From Micromonospora zingiberis (GTDB taxonomy: Bacteria > Actinomycetota > Actinomycetes > Mycobacteriales > Micromonosporaceae): a stretch of 64,000 nt of DNA. Positions 49,792 to 60,105 of this stretch are shown here, piece after piece; positions within the stretch are counted from its first letter, which is position 1, and each line of letters opens with the position of its first letter. The position numbers were made by a program, and so were the translations under genes. The stretch spans positions 62,001-126,000 of the forward strand of contig NZ_SJJR01000003.1 of NCBI RefSeq assembly GCF_004331455.1, read 5' to 3'. The notes beneath the pieces were generated by a model, which did not search any database, was not told the DNA's origin, and saw only the letters and a list, made by a program, of their open reading frames with translations.

Positions 49792-49929
49792 ATGGAGTTC
49801 CTGTTCCTGCTCCTCTTCCTCCTCTTCCTCGCCGCGACCTCCGCCGTCGGGCTGACCACGGACAGCCGCGACTCCGCCGACTGGAAGCCCTCCGAGGGTG
49901 GTCGCCGGTGGCGATCCCGCTCCTGCTGA
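49792..49929 (+). CDS. Small single-helix membrane peptide, hypothetical
   Basis: A 45-residue frame starting MEFLFLLLFLLFLAATSAVG, a strongly hydrophobic helix, followed by a polar tail with acidic and Arg/Trp residues. No clear Shine-Dalgarno (GAAAGCGAG about 10 nt upstream). It is supported by the membrane-helix pattern and by its isolated position between the divergent AraC-type gene and hpt. Could be a chance frame. Confidence 0.45.
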   Translation: MEFLFLLLFLLFLAATSAVGLTTDSRDSADWKPSEGGRRWRSRSC

Positions 49930-50028
49930 GATGATTGGTCGGCTTCGCCGGAAATTCCGGGCCGGGGTCGCCCCGCAAAGGGGCGGCCCCGCCGACGGCC
50001 CAACCCGGGCGTACGGCAGGCTAGGGTC

Positions 50029-50604
50029 ATGGCTGACGGCTCCTGGTACGACGCCGACATCGACCACGTGATCATTTCCGAGGCGCAGATCCGCGAGAAG
50101 ACCGCGGAACTCGCCAAGCAGGTCTCCGCGGACTACGCCCACGTCACCGACGGGCTGCTGCTCGTCTGCGTGCTCAAGGGCGCGGTCATGTTCATGGCCG
50201 ACTTCGCCCGGGCGCTGGGCCGCCAGGGTCCCCCCGCCGAGCTGGACTTCATGGCCATCTCCTCGTACGGGCAGGGCACCACCTCCTCCGGCGTGGTGCG
50301 CATCCTCAAGGACCTCGACCGGGACATCGCGGGCCGGCACGTCATCGTGGTGGAGGACATCGTCGATTCCGGGCTGACCCTCTCCTGGCTGCTGCGCTAC
50401 CTGGAGTCCCGGTCGGCGGCCAGCGTCGAGGTGGTCGCACTGTTCCGCAAGCCGGACGCGGTCAAGGTGACGGTGCCGGTCAAGTACGTCGGCTTCGACA
50501 TTCCGACCGAATTCGTCGTCGGATACGGCCTCGACTTCGCCGAGCGTTACCGCGAACTGCCGTACGTCGGCGTACTCAAGCCCGAGGTCTACGCCCGCTC
50601 CTGA
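50029..50604 (+). CDS. hpt: Hypoxanthine phosphoribosyltransferase
   Basis: A 191-residue purine salvage enzyme. VCVLKGAVMFMADFARAL near 45, DFMAISSYGQGTTSSGVVR near 75 (flexible loop), the PRPP-binding VVEDIVDSGLTLSWLL near 107, and the C-terminal VGYGLDFAERYRELPY are all present. It forms IMP or GMP from hypoxanthine or guanine and PRPP. ATG 50029 is taken because homologues have similar N-termini; a TAGGGT only 1 nt upstream is too close to be its -10. Ends 9 nt before a terminator hairpin. Position before ftsH matches the conserved order. Confidence 0.93.
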   Translation: MADGSWYDADIDHVIISEAQIREKTAELAKQVSADYAHVTDGLLLVCVLKGAVMFMADFARALGRQGPPAELDFMAISSYGQGTTSSGVVRILKDLDRDIAGRHVIVVEDIVDSGLTLSWLLRYLESRSAASVEVVALFRKPDAVKVTVPVKYVGFDIPTEFVVGYGLDFAERYRELPYVGVLKPEVYARS

Positions 50605-50946
50605 CCGACCCGCGCCGGTCCCGTACCCCGGACCGGCCGGTCGCCACCCGGTACGACGTTCAGCCGGCTTTCAGCTGCTCGGGCTACCGTTGACGACGGT
50701 GGTGGGGAGGTCCGCTCCCGGCCACGCCGGTCGACTCCCGGGTTCGCCGTGCGCGTAAGTGCTGGGCTCGCCAGCTCACATCCGTCTCGCACGGTGTACC
50801 GTCGAATGACCGTGGCGCGGCAATTCGCGCCTCGGGGTCGAGGCCGGCCCGCACGGCGGCTACGGCAGCCGCCCCGGCGGCGACACCCAACAGTCGGTCA
50901 GGACGTCGATCAGGAGGATGCGGGCGTCTCGGCGCTCGACAACAGC
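50605..50946. other. Intergenic region between hpt and ftsH, 342 bp
   Basis: It contains the hpt terminator and presumably the ftsH promoter; TACCGT at 50685-50690 is one candidate -10. The ftsH frame stays open back to 50749 but codes for Arg/Pro-rich sequence unlike FtsH. AGGAGGATG at 50914-50920 is out of frame with ftsH. Confidence 0.35.
50614..50637 (+). terminator. Hairpin terminator after hpt
   Basis: GCCGGTCC (50614-50621) pairs with GGACCGGC (50630-50637) across an 8-nt loop, 9 nt after the hpt stop. Confidence 0.6.
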
Positions 50947-52971
<2,025 letters not shown>

Positions 52972-52984
52972 GTACCGCCGACCC

Positions 52985-53018
52985 GGCGGCCAGCCCTTCG
53001 CAACAAGGGCTGGCCGCC
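52985..53018 (+). terminator. Perfect 14-bp hairpin between ftsH and folE
   Basis: 52985-52998 pairs exactly with 53005-53018 around a 6-nt loop, 13 nt after the ftsH stop. No T-run follows. It may end ftsH transcription or, if folE starts at a CTG at 52968, be part of the folE coding sequence. Confidence 0.65.
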
Positions 53019-53078
53019 TCAGCCACCGAACCCGACGACACCCTCGACTACATCGCCGCACGGCTGATCAACGGCCGG

Positions 53079-53669
53079 TTGACCGGACGACCGGTCGAGG
53101 AGGTCGTGGACCTCGCCCGGATCGAGAAGGCGGTCCGCGAGATCCTGGTCGCGGTCGGCGAGGACCCGGACCGCGACGGGCTCCAGCAGACCCCGGCCCG
53201 GGTGGCACGGGCCTACGCCGAACTCTTCGCCGGCCTGCGGGTCGATCCCGGCACGGTGCTCACCACCACCTTCGAGGCCAATCACGAGGAACTCGTGCTG
53301 GTCCGGGACATCGACGTGATGAGCCTCTGTGAGCACCACCTGCTGCCGTTCCGGGGCAGCGCCCACATCGGTTACATACCCGGGCCCGACGGCCGGATCA
53401 CCGGGCTGTCCAAGCTCGCCCGGCTGGTCGAGGTCTTCGCCCGCCGTCCGCAGGTGCAGGAACGGCTCACCTCGCAGATCGCCGACCTGCTGATGGACAA
53501 GCTGGCCGCGCGCGGGGTGGTGGTCGTACTGGAATGCGAGCACATGTGCATGGCCATGCGCGGCATCCAGAAATCCGGCGCCATGACGATCACCTCGGCG
53601 GTGCGCGGCAGCCTTCAACGGGACGCCAAGTCGCGCGCCGAGGCGATGGCCCTGATCCATCCCCGCTGA
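53079..53669 (+). CDS. folE: GTP cyclohydrolase I
   Basis: A 196-residue enzyme from the TTG at 53079. It has [20 protein letters not shown], the zinc site CEHHLLPF and later [12 protein letters not shown] (Cys ligands), [20 protein letters not shown] and [12 protein letters not shown], all canonical. It makes dihydroneopterin triphosphate for folate synthesis. The start is uncertain: the frame is open upstream to 52968, where CTGAGT overlaps the ftsH stop (CTGA), but only TTG 53079 is a standard start and it gives a length like the mycobacterial enzyme. GTG 53106 behind GAGGAG is a further option. Confidence 0.92.
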   Translation: MTGRPVEEVVDLARIEKAVREILVAVGEDPDRDGLQQTPARVARAYAELFAGLRVDPGTVLTTTFEANHEELVLVRDIDVMSLCEHHLLPFRGSAHIGYIPGPDGRITGLSKLARLVEVFARRPQVQERLTSQIADLLMDKLAARGVVVVLECEHMCMAMRGIQKSGAMTITSAVRGSLQRDAKSRAEAMALIHPR

Positions 53670-53699
53670 CCGTCCGCCGGTCGGTGCACGTCCGGTCAG
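53666..53699. terminator. Weak hairpin between convergent genes
   Basis: CTGACCG (53666-53672) pairs with CGGTCAG (53693-53699) across a 20-nt loop, overlapping both stop codons of folE and the downstream minus-strand gene. Confidence 0.4.
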
Positions 53700-54418
53700 G
53701 CGGCCAGCATGGCCAGGACGATTCCGGCGGTGGTCACCACCGCCGGAATCAGGCAGGCCAGGGCGCCGAACCGAGGCGTCCGGTCGACCCGCTCGCCGGG
53801 CTGGGCCGGGAACAGCCGCGGCACCGTCAACCAACCCACACCGAACGCGACCGCCGGGCCCGGCAAGCCCACCACCAGGGCCAGGATGGTCAACGGGCCG
53901 ACGCCGGCCGTCAGGTAGACCGCCATCAGGAGCAGCGGGACGAGCAGCCCCAACGGGCCGTACACCAGCAGGTTGCGCGGCCGGGACGACCAGTGCGCCA
54001 CCCGCGACAGGCCACGCGCGGTCAGGACGTCGTCGGCGCCGTACGCCCACCGCCGGGCCTCCCGCAACGCGGCCAGCACCGCCGCCGGACGGCCGGACAT
54101 CGACCTGGTGGCCTCGGACAGTTCCGGCGGCGTCGGCGCCAGCGAGATCGACGGTACGCCCAGCTCACCCAGCCGGGCCTCCTGCGCCGCCAACCGGGTG
54201 CGGACCACGGCCAACTCGTCGCGCGCCGCCTGGACGGTACGCGCCTGCTCACCAGCGGCCGTCGTCGCGTCTCGGCGTACCCCGTCGAGTTGGCGCGCGG
54301 CGGTCAGGTAGTCGGCCCACGCGGCCGCCAGAACATCCTCGGATGCCGGCGCCGCTACGTCCCCGGTCCGCTGCCGGCCGGGGCGGACGACCGCGCTCCG
54401 TGACTGGCTGGTCGTCAT
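53696..54418 (-). CDS. Coiled-coil membrane protein, hypothetical
   Basis: A 240-residue protein. A polar N-terminus (1-28) leads into a long helix with heptad character (about 30-95, rich in Ala/Arg/Glu: DELAVVRTRLAAQEARLGEL), then a linker and four hydrophobic helices (about 148-238, beginning NLLVYGPLGLLVPLLLMAVY). I do not recognise the family. ATG 54418 overlaps the stop of the upstream FtsK-like gene (ATGA), so the two are translationally coupled and probably work together, perhaps as membrane partner of the ATPase-like protein. Confidence 0.65.
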   Translation of the reverse strand: MTTSQSRSAVVRPGRQRTGDVAAPASEDVLAAAWADYLTAARQLDGVRRDATTAAGEQARTVQAARDELAVVRTRLAAQEARLGELGVPSISLAPTPPELSEATRSMSGRPAAVLAALREARRWAYGADDVLTARGLSRVAHWSSRPRNLLVYGPLGLLVPLLLMAVYLTAGVGPLTILALVVGLPGPAVAFGVGWLTVPRLFPAQPGERVDRTPRFGALACLIPAVVTTAGIVLAMLAA

Positions 54419-57006
54419 GCCTGCTCCCCGTCCTCCGGCACGTCGTACGGCACCAGCACCACGCCCCGCTCACCCGGACCGTCCCACAACACCACCCGGT
54501 CGGGGCGGGGCCGCCACTCCACCGGCCGCCCGAAGACCGGCGTGAGCTGGGCGCCCGGTACGCCGGCCACCGCCACGGCGGTCAACTTGTCGACCGTCTC
54601 CTCCGGGTCGATCAGCGCCGCGAACGACGGCACCGTACGCCACCAGCCCAGCAGGTGCTGCCCGGCCGGTGGTCCCTCACGCAGCAGCATCCGCAGCCGC
54701 ACCGGGGGCAGTTGCTCCGGCGGTGCCACATCCAGCCCGAACACCACCAGATAGGCGCCATCCCCGGCCTCCAGGACGGCGACCAGGCCGGCCAGGTCGA
54801 CCGTCTCGACCGGGTGCCGCGCGGCCAACTCGGTCACCAGCGCCTCGGCCGTCGGCCGGACCTCGACGTCCGGCACGGCGACCACGAAGCGGGCCGTACC
54901 CGGCGGGTGATGGGCCGCGACGCTGCGGGCCGCCATGGCCAGCAGCCGGCTGCCCTCCGGCCGAGGGCCGAGGACGGCGAGATTACGCCCGGCAGCCGGC
55001 CCGAACGGCACCGCCGCCGTGCTCCGCGCGACATCCACCGCCCGCCCCAACAGCGCGGCCGGAGCCATCGCCCGCCCGGCAACGGCCGACCGGTACCGAG
55101 GGTCGTTACCCAACAGCGGGCGGGCGTACCCGGCGAAGACCACCGGTGGTCCAGAGCCTTCGGTACGGGCCGACCAGAGCCGGTGCCGGAGCTCCTCCAC
55201 GACCTCCGGTTCATCATGCGGATCAGGGAACCGGACCATCCGCTCGTGGCCCCGGATCGCACCCCGCGGTCCACCCAGGCCACCGGCGGTGTTGACCACC
55301 GCGCTACCCACCGGCAGCCCGGCCGCCGAGTCGTTCGTCGGTTCCAGCACCGCCCCGCCACCCGGCAACGCCACCCGGACGGGGAACTGGCCGAGCAGCG
55401 AATCCCGCTGCCCACCCTCGCGCTGCCCACCTTCGCGTTGCCCACCCTCGCGGTGCCCGGCCTCGCCGCGAACACCCAGGCCCAGGTCAGCCTCGCCGGC
55501 GAGGACCAGATGCACACCGTGGGCCCGGCCGGTCCTGGTCAGCACATCCAGCCGGGCAGCGGCGTCGGCGGTCAGTCGATCCCGCTCGGCGAAGAGCAGC
55601 GACAGATTGTCCACCACGCACACGATCCGGGGCAGCGGCTGATGTTGCCGTAGCTCCGCGAAACGCTGCCCGCCCGCGCGGGCGGCAGCCTCCGCGCGCC
55701 GCTGGACCTCGGCCGTCAACTGGTCGAACAGGTCGAGCACGTACTCCCGGTCCGCGGCCATCGCCGCCGCCCGCACCTGCGGAATCCAGGACCGGTCGCG
55801 CTCGGTCTGCAGGAACTCCGCGAACGACTCGCCCTCGCCGAGATCGACCAGGTACAACGACAACTCGTCCGGGCCGTACCGGGCGGTGAGACCCAACAGC
55901 GCGGTGGTCAGAAAGGTCGACCGGCAGGCCCGCGACCGGCCGCTGACCAACCAGTGCGGAGTCAACTCGGTGAAGCCGAGCGACACCGGCCGACCGCTGG
56001 CGTCGCCGACCGTGGTGCTCATTGCCTCGGTCGCGTCCGCCCGCCACAGCTCCTCCTCGGCCGGCGGCAACAGGCCGGCCAAGGGCAACCGGGTACCGGC
56101 CTCGACCTGTGCGGCGAGCCGCCGGCACACCACATCCACCAGTTCGGCCGGTGGATCCGGCTCGACGAACACCGGCGAATTCAACCCGCCGTCGTCGCCG
56201 ACCGCGGCGAAGGCGGCACCGGGCGGATCGCCCAGCAGGGCGTAACCGGTGCGCATCGCCAGCGGGGTGGCCCTGGACAAGGGAGCACGATCCGCAGACG
56301 GCCAGCCGGCGACCACCAGATGCAGCCCGGCGGCCGGCCCCTGCTCGGCCAGCGACTCGATCCGGGCCAGCTCGCTCCCGCCGGTCGGCTCGGGTAGGGC
56401 GGCGAGTACCACCAGCAGCAGCCGGTCATGCCGGCGAGGACCGGACGCGCCCGGCGCCACCCACCGTTCCGCCTCGTCGAGTACGGCCTGTAGTCCGGCG
56501 ACGTCCCTGGCTGGTGGCGACAGCAGTCCGGCGTCACCCAGCGCCCCGAACGGCGCCAGCACCTCACCCGTCACGTCGACCGCCCGCACCAGCAGCGATC
56601 CCGCCGGGGTCGCCGCCACCAGCCGGAGCACCACGGCCCGCAACATTCCGGCCACCCTCGGATCGTGCGCGTCGGCGTCCACCACCAGGTGACCGGCGCC
56701 GAGCAGGGGGACCAGAGCGGGGAAGCGGGCATCATCCAGCGGTGCGGCAGTCCCGACCCGGACGAAGGACGGCGGACCGTCCCCAGCGCAGGTCGCCGGC
56801 TCGATACTCGCCAGCGCGTCGCCCGCCCAACCCGGAGCGAGCACAGTGGCCGCCGTCCGCAAACGCTCCGCGAGCGCATACTGGCGGCGCTGGTCGGCTG
56901 GGACCGGGCGGGTCTCGTCCAGGACGGCCGCCGCCGCAGCAACCGTCGCGGCGGCTCGACGATGCAACGCGGCGGCGCGCAGTGCCCGTGCCTTCGGACC
57001 GCCCAC
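54415..57006 (-). CDS. FtsK/EccC-like protein with degenerate P-loops
   Basis: An 863-residue protein with an Ala/Arg-rich helical N-terminus (1-60) and two RecA-like modules spaced as in FtsK/SpoIIIE/EccC ATPases. Module 1 has SGRSRACRSTFL (356-363 equals Walker A, with Arg362 in place of Lys) and IVCVVDNLSLLFAERD as Walker B (Asp466). Module 2 has VLGPRPEGSRLLAMA (680-687, also lacking GK[ST]) and LVVFGLDV. Residues about 515-540 are EGGQR repeats. It probably binds partners or DNA without hydrolysing ATP. GTG 57006 is preferred to GTG 57015 because GGAGGAGG then has a workable spacing. Confidence 0.7.
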   Translation of the reverse strand: MGGPKARALRAAALHRRAAATVAAAAAVLDETRPVPADQRRQYALAERLRTAATVLAPGWAGDALASIEPATCAGDGPPSFVRVGTAAPLDDARFPALVPLLGAGHLVVDADAHDPRVAGMLRAVVLRLVAATPAGSLLVRAVDVTGEVLAPFGALGDAGLLSPPARDVAGLQAVLDEAERWVAPGASGPRRHDRLLLVVLAALPEPTGGSELARIESLAEQGPAAGLHLVVAGWPSADRAPLSRATPLAMRTGYALLGDPPGAAFAAVGDDGGLNSPVFVEPDPPAELVDVVCRRLAAQVEAGTRLPLAGLLPPAEEELWRADATEAMSTTVGDASGRPVSLGFTELTPHWLVSGRSRACRSTFLTTALLGLTARYGPDELSLYLVDLGEGESFAEFLQTERDRSWIPQVRAAAMAADREYVLDLFDQLTAEVQRRAEAAARAGGQRFAELRQHQPLPRIVCVVDNLSLLFAERDRLTADAAARLDVLTRTGRAHGVHLVLAGEADLGLGVRGEAGHREGGQREGGQREGGQRDSLLGQFPVRVALPGGGAVLEPTNDSAAGLPVGSAVVNTAGGLGGPRGAIRGHERMVRFPDPHDEPEVVEELRHRLWSARTEGSGPPVVFAGYARPLLGNDPRYRSAVAGRAMAPAALLGRAVDVARSTAAVPFGPAAGRNLAVLGPRPEGSRLLAMAARSVAAHHPPGTARFVVAVPDVEVRPTAEALVTELAARHPVETVDLAGLVAVLEAGDGAYLVVFGLDVAPPEQLPPVRLRMLLREGPPAGQHLLGWWRTVPSFAALIDPEETVDKLTAVAVAGVPGAQLTPVFGRPVEWRPRPDRVVLWDGPGERGVVLVPYDVPEDGEQA
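55408..55462. repeat. 15-bp tandem repeat in the FtsK-like gene
   Basis: CTGCCCACCCTCGCG-type 15-bp units occur three to four times with small changes and encode EGGQR repeats on the minus strand. The array lies between the two RecA-like modules; copy number could vary in frame. Confidence 0.7.
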
Positions 57007-57193
57007 CGCGTCCACCTCCTCCGCCCGAGGTCGGCACCCACTCGCCGGGCAGAGACGACGGTAACCCAGCGACGACCGGACCTCGGGGACGCGGGGCGGT
57101 GGTGCGTAGGTGTTTGTCGTGGATCTCACCGGTCGGCAGCGGTCCGTCACGATCTGCTGAATCTGAGGCATTGGGTCCACAGCGTCCAGCCGA

Positions 57194-57199
57194 TAGCCT
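57194..57199 (+). promoter_or_regulatory. -10 hexamer TAGCCT for a leaderless transcript
   Basis: TAGCCT ends 6 nt before GTG 57206. Confidence 0.45.
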
Positions 57200-57205
57200 C
57201 AGGGG

Positions 57206-57769
57206 GTGGAATCAGTGCCGCCCCCCGCCGGTTCCCAGGTCTCCCGCGTACCGGCGCAACGGACCCCGCCAGAGGAACTGGCGCCGCCTACAGTCGCGCC
57301 AGCACCCCAGCGGCCACGTCGGCGGGTCCGTACGGTGTTGGCGGTGGTCGCCGGGGTGCTCGCCGCGATGTGTCTGGGCGGCGGCGTCGTCGGCTACCTC
57401 GTCTACGACCGCGTAACCACCCCCGACCGCAGCACACCCGACGTCGTGGTGGTCGCGTATCTCCAGGCGACGCTGATCTCGCCCGATCCGAACCGAGCGG
57501 CACTTTACACTTGCGGCAGTTCACTTTCGGCCGTGGAGGCATTCCGGCAGCAGATAGAAGAGCGCGAGCAGGACTTAGAGGTCAAGTTCTCAATCAATTT
57601 GGAACACGTGATCGTGTCCCAGACTAGTCCAGATGACGCCATCGTTACGCTCAACATCCGGCGTAGCGCATATATCGATGGCGTGCCACAGAGCCTGACC
57701 GACAGTTGGCGATTCCAAGTTGTAAATCGGCATGATTGGCGAGTCTGCGGTGGAGAACCAGTGATTTAG
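57206..57769 (+). CDS. Proline-rich single-pass membrane protein with extracellular domain
   Basis: A 187-residue protein: Pro-rich cytoplasmic N-terminus (1-36), RPRRRVR, one transmembrane helix (about 42-66), and an ectodomain (VVVVAYLQATLISPDPNRAA onwards) closing with DWRVCGGEPVI. The layout matches the product of 9855-10436, suggesting paralogues. Two Cys (near 102 and 182) could bond. From about 57500 to the end, base composition falls sharply and rare codons such as TTA, ATA and AGT appear, unlike the first half. The stop is 2 bp from the convergent neighbour's stop. Confidence 0.7.
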   Translation: MESVPPPAGSQVSRVPAQRTPPEELAPPTVAPAPQRPRRRVRTVLAVVAGVLAAMCLGGGVVGYLVYDRVTTPDRSTPDVVVVAYLQATLISPDPNRAALYTCGSSLSAVEAFRQQIEEREQDLEVKFSINLEHVIVSQTSPDDAIVTLNIRRSAYIDGVPQSLTDSWRFQVVNRHDWRVCGGEPVI

Positions 57770-57771
57770 GG

Positions 57772-58368
57772 CTACTCGAGCCACAACAGATGAACGGGAA
57801 CTTCCAAAGTGGTTGGCGACTGGCCGCGCCAGGCCCAGCGGTACCACTCCATCTCGGGCGTGACCCGGATGCAGATGTCCCCCTCGGCGCCCGAGTAGGT
57901 TTCGGTGACGGCGCGCAGGTCGCGCTGCTCGACGGAGCCCACCATGTGCACCACCCGGCGCCCGACCACCGAGTCCGCCTCGAAGACCGGTGTCGGCGGC
58001 CGGTGCGCCGGTGCGTCCAGCGAGACGAGCCGGAGGCCGCTGCCGTCTGTCGTCGCGGTGGTCGGTGCGCCGACTTTCTCGACCCAGACCCGTTCGATGG
58101 GCACCAGCGGGGCGAAGACCTCCACCTGGTCGGACTCGGCGCGGTACCACTCGTGCTCGGGGATGACCGGTACGTAGGTGCGGCTGTTCTGGACCACCTT
58201 CTCGTCGGCTCGCAGATCACCGCGCCAGCCGAGGCCGGGCAGTCCCACCAGTACCCGTTGCCCCCGCAGGTCCAGTCGCCCGGCAGCCGGAACGATCTCG
58301 ATGGGCCGGGGTGGCTGCGGTGCCCAGTCTGGCTGGTCGGCGAACGGGTCCGGTAGTGGCTCGGTCAT
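57772..58368 (-). CDS. Hypothetical protein at the end of the secretion-like operon
   Basis: A 198-residue soluble protein with a short Pro/Asp-rich N-terminus and a mostly beta-strand domain containing RTYVPVIPEHEWYRAESDQ and, later, ICIRVTPEMEWYRWAW. The two 'P-E-x-E-W-Y-R' segments look like an internal duplication (about residues 66-75 and 168-177). The family was not recognised. It is the last gene of the minus-strand module, 13 bp after the M23 gene stop. No Shine-Dalgarno at ATG 58368. The final codons fall in the AT-richer patch. Confidence 0.6.
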   Translation of the reverse strand: MTEPLPDPFADQPDWAPQPPRPIEIVPAAGRLDLRGQRVLVGLPGLGWRGDLRADEKVVQNSRTYVPVIPEHEWYRAESDQVEVFAPLVPIERVWVEKVGAPTTATTDGSGLRLVSLDAPAHRPPTPVFEADSVVGRRVVHMVGSVEQRDLRAVTETYSGAEGDICIRVTPEMEWYRWAWRGQSPTTLEVPVHLLWLE

Positions 58369-58381
58369 GACGGAGGAGAGC

Positions 58382-59551
58382 TCACCCTGCGCCCTTGAGC
58401 GGGGCGCCCTTCGACCGCATGAACGGCACCGGGTCGATGGCGCTCCGGCTGCTGCGGTCACCGTCGGTGTGCACCTCGAAGTGCAGGTGCGGTCCGGAGG
58501 AATTGCCGCTGCTGCCCACCTCGCCGATCACCTCACCAGCCTCCACGGTTTCCCCGGCGGAGACCCGGGGACGACTCACCATGTGACAGTAGCGGGTGAC
58601 GATGCCCTGGGCGTGCAGCACGTCGACGAACCATCCGCAGCCACCCTTGCCCGGCCAGCCGTCCACGTCGCAACTGTGTCGGCCACTCCGATCGGGATCG
58701 CAGCGGGAGACCAGGACCCGACCGGTCGCCGCGACCCGGATCAGCGTTCCCTTCGGCGCGGCGATGTCCACCCCGTTGTGACCGGGACGGCTCGCGGTCC
58801 GGAAGCCGGAGCCGACGCCCCCCGGGATTGGGGCGGTCCAGCCGGAAGCGGCTATCTCACCCGACGCGGCCGCGTCACACACCTCCTGACCGGCGATCAA
58901 CGACGTCCGGGCCGCACCACCGGCCAGCGCGTCGACGATTCGCGCGGCGAGTTCCTCGTGCTTGGCGTACGCGTCGGGAAAGGCACTGATCTGTACCCGT
59001 TGGGCGGCCACGGTGAGCGGTAGCTTCTGCCAGTCGGGTAGGTCCACCAGCTTCTCGTAGAACTTGCGGGAGGCGTAAGCGGGGTCCATCCGCTGCGCGA
59101 CGCTTCCCCAGGACGCGCGTTGCTGGAACAGCCCGACCGAGTCATGGTCGGCACCGATGCCCTCGTGGGGGATGTCCCGCGACTCGGCGACCGTGCTGTT
59201 GGCCAAGTTCAACAGCCGGGACTCCTGCATCGCCGTCGCCACCGCGATGACCCACCCGCGGGCGGGCACCTTCATCTCCTGGCCGACCTTGATGATCACT
59301 GCTGCGTTACGGAGCTGGCGCTCGCCGTACTGGGAGAACCGGGGCATCTTCCCGGTCACGTCCACCTCGAAGTCGCCGGTGCATTCCAGGCTCGCCGGGG
59401 TGATCTGCTCGCCCGCGTCGCCACCCAACTCGGTGAGGAAGAAGGCGCCGGCGCCACCGGTGCAGCACAGGAACGCGAGCGTCGCGGTGAGCGCCGCGGC
59501 CAGTGCGCCGACCCGGACCGGTCGGCGGTGCGGAGTATTCGCGTCGGTCAT
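58382..59551 (-). CDS. Membrane-anchored transglycosylase-like/M23 peptidase
   Basis: A 389-residue cell-wall hydrolase with an N-terminal transmembrane helix (about 14-38). A first domain (about 75-205) resembles a lytic transglycosylase (AMQESRLLNLANS with candidate catalytic Glu, DHDSVGLFQQRASWG). A second, LytM/M23 domain (about 235-380) has zinc ligands in GHNGVDIAAPKGT (H-x3-D) and GPHLHFEVH. Such two-headed enzymes in Gram-positive type IV secretion systems open the peptidoglycan for the channel. ATG 59551 overlaps the upstream stop (ATGA). Confidence 0.87.
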   Translation of the reverse strand: MTDANTPHRRPVRVGALAAALTATLAFLCCTGGAGAFFLTELGGDAGEQITPASLECTGDFEVDVTGKMPRFSQYGERQLRNAAVIIKVGQEMKVPARGWVIAVATAMQESRLLNLANSTVAESRDIPHEGIGADHDSVGLFQQRASWGSVAQRMDPAYASRKFYEKLVDLPDWQKLPLTVAAQRVQISAFPDAYAKHEELAARIVDALAGGAARTSLIAGQEVCDAAASGEIAASGWTAPIPGGVGSGFRTASRPGHNGVDIAAPKGTLIRVAATGRVLVSRCDPDRSGRHSCDVDGWPGKGGCGWFVDVLHAQGIVTRYCHMVSRPRVSAGETVEAGEVIGEVGSSGNSSGPHLHFEVHTDGDRSSRSAIDPVPFMRSKGAPLKGAG

Positions 59552-60105
59552 GACCGCTCCCAGTCCACGGCGTCCACCAGCCACCGTCCCTCCGGCGCCA
59601 CCAGTTCGAGCCGCAGCCGTCCGGTGTCGAGCGCGATCAACGCCTCCACGAAGGTCTCACTCCGCGGCCGGATGCTCACCCCGTCCGTCATCTCACCCGT
59701 CGGCACGCCGTCCGGATCGGCGCCAGCGAGTTTCTCGATGAGGGCGCCGGTGGAGAGCGGACGCAGACCCTCGTGCCAACTCTCTGCTGTCAGACCGGAT
59801 CGGCCGAGCCACGCCACGACGAAGCGCTCCGCGACCTGCTCCGGTGCCGCCTCGCCCGGACGGGTCAGCGGTGACGGTGTGGTGGTGGTCGAAATGGCCC
59901 CGTCGTCACCCGTGGTCGGATGCACCGTGGTGATCGGCTCTGTCGGCCGGTTACTCAGCCCGACGGTCGGATCGCCGGGGCCGGCGACCAGCCGGGCCGC
60001 GCCAACCACGCCGAGCACCAGTACGGCAATGCCGAGGGCGACCCCGAGCCGGGAGCGGAGCAGCCGGGTGAACAGAAACTCGATGGCCCGCCGCACTGCG
60101 GTCAC
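59548..60105 (-). CDS. Small membrane protein of the secretion-like operon (VirB8/TcpC-like position)
   Basis: A 185-residue protein with one transmembrane helix (about 20-42), a Thr/Pro-rich linker (50-85) and a globular extracellular domain (APEQVAERFVVAWLGRSG, then closing RWLVDAVDWERS) that resembles NTF2-like folds. Its place between the VirB6-like and cell-wall hydrolase genes is that of VirB8/TcpC assembly factors; assignment is by context only. GTG 60105 overlaps the previous stop (GTGA), and its own stop overlaps the M23 gene start. Confidence 0.65.
   Translation of the reverse strand: MTAVRRAIEFLFTRLLRSRLGVALGIAVLVLGVVGAARLVAGPGDPTVGLSNRPTEPITTVHPTTGDDGAISTTTTPSPLTRPGEAAPEQVAERFVVAWLGRSGLTAESWHEGLRPLSTGALIEKLAGADPDGVPTGEMTDGVSIRPRSETFVEALIALDTGRLRLELVAPEGRWLVDAVDWERS

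Noticed and set aside
50021..50031. TAGGGT as -10 of a leaderless hpt mRNA
   Set aside because: Only 1 nt separates it from ATG 50029, too close for initiation at the start codon; homologues need the residues that would be lost.
50749..50946. N-terminal extension of FtsH
   Set aside because: The 66 extra residues are Arg/Pro-rich and unlike any FtsH; the helix starting right after [10 protein letters not shown] is the normal N-terminus.
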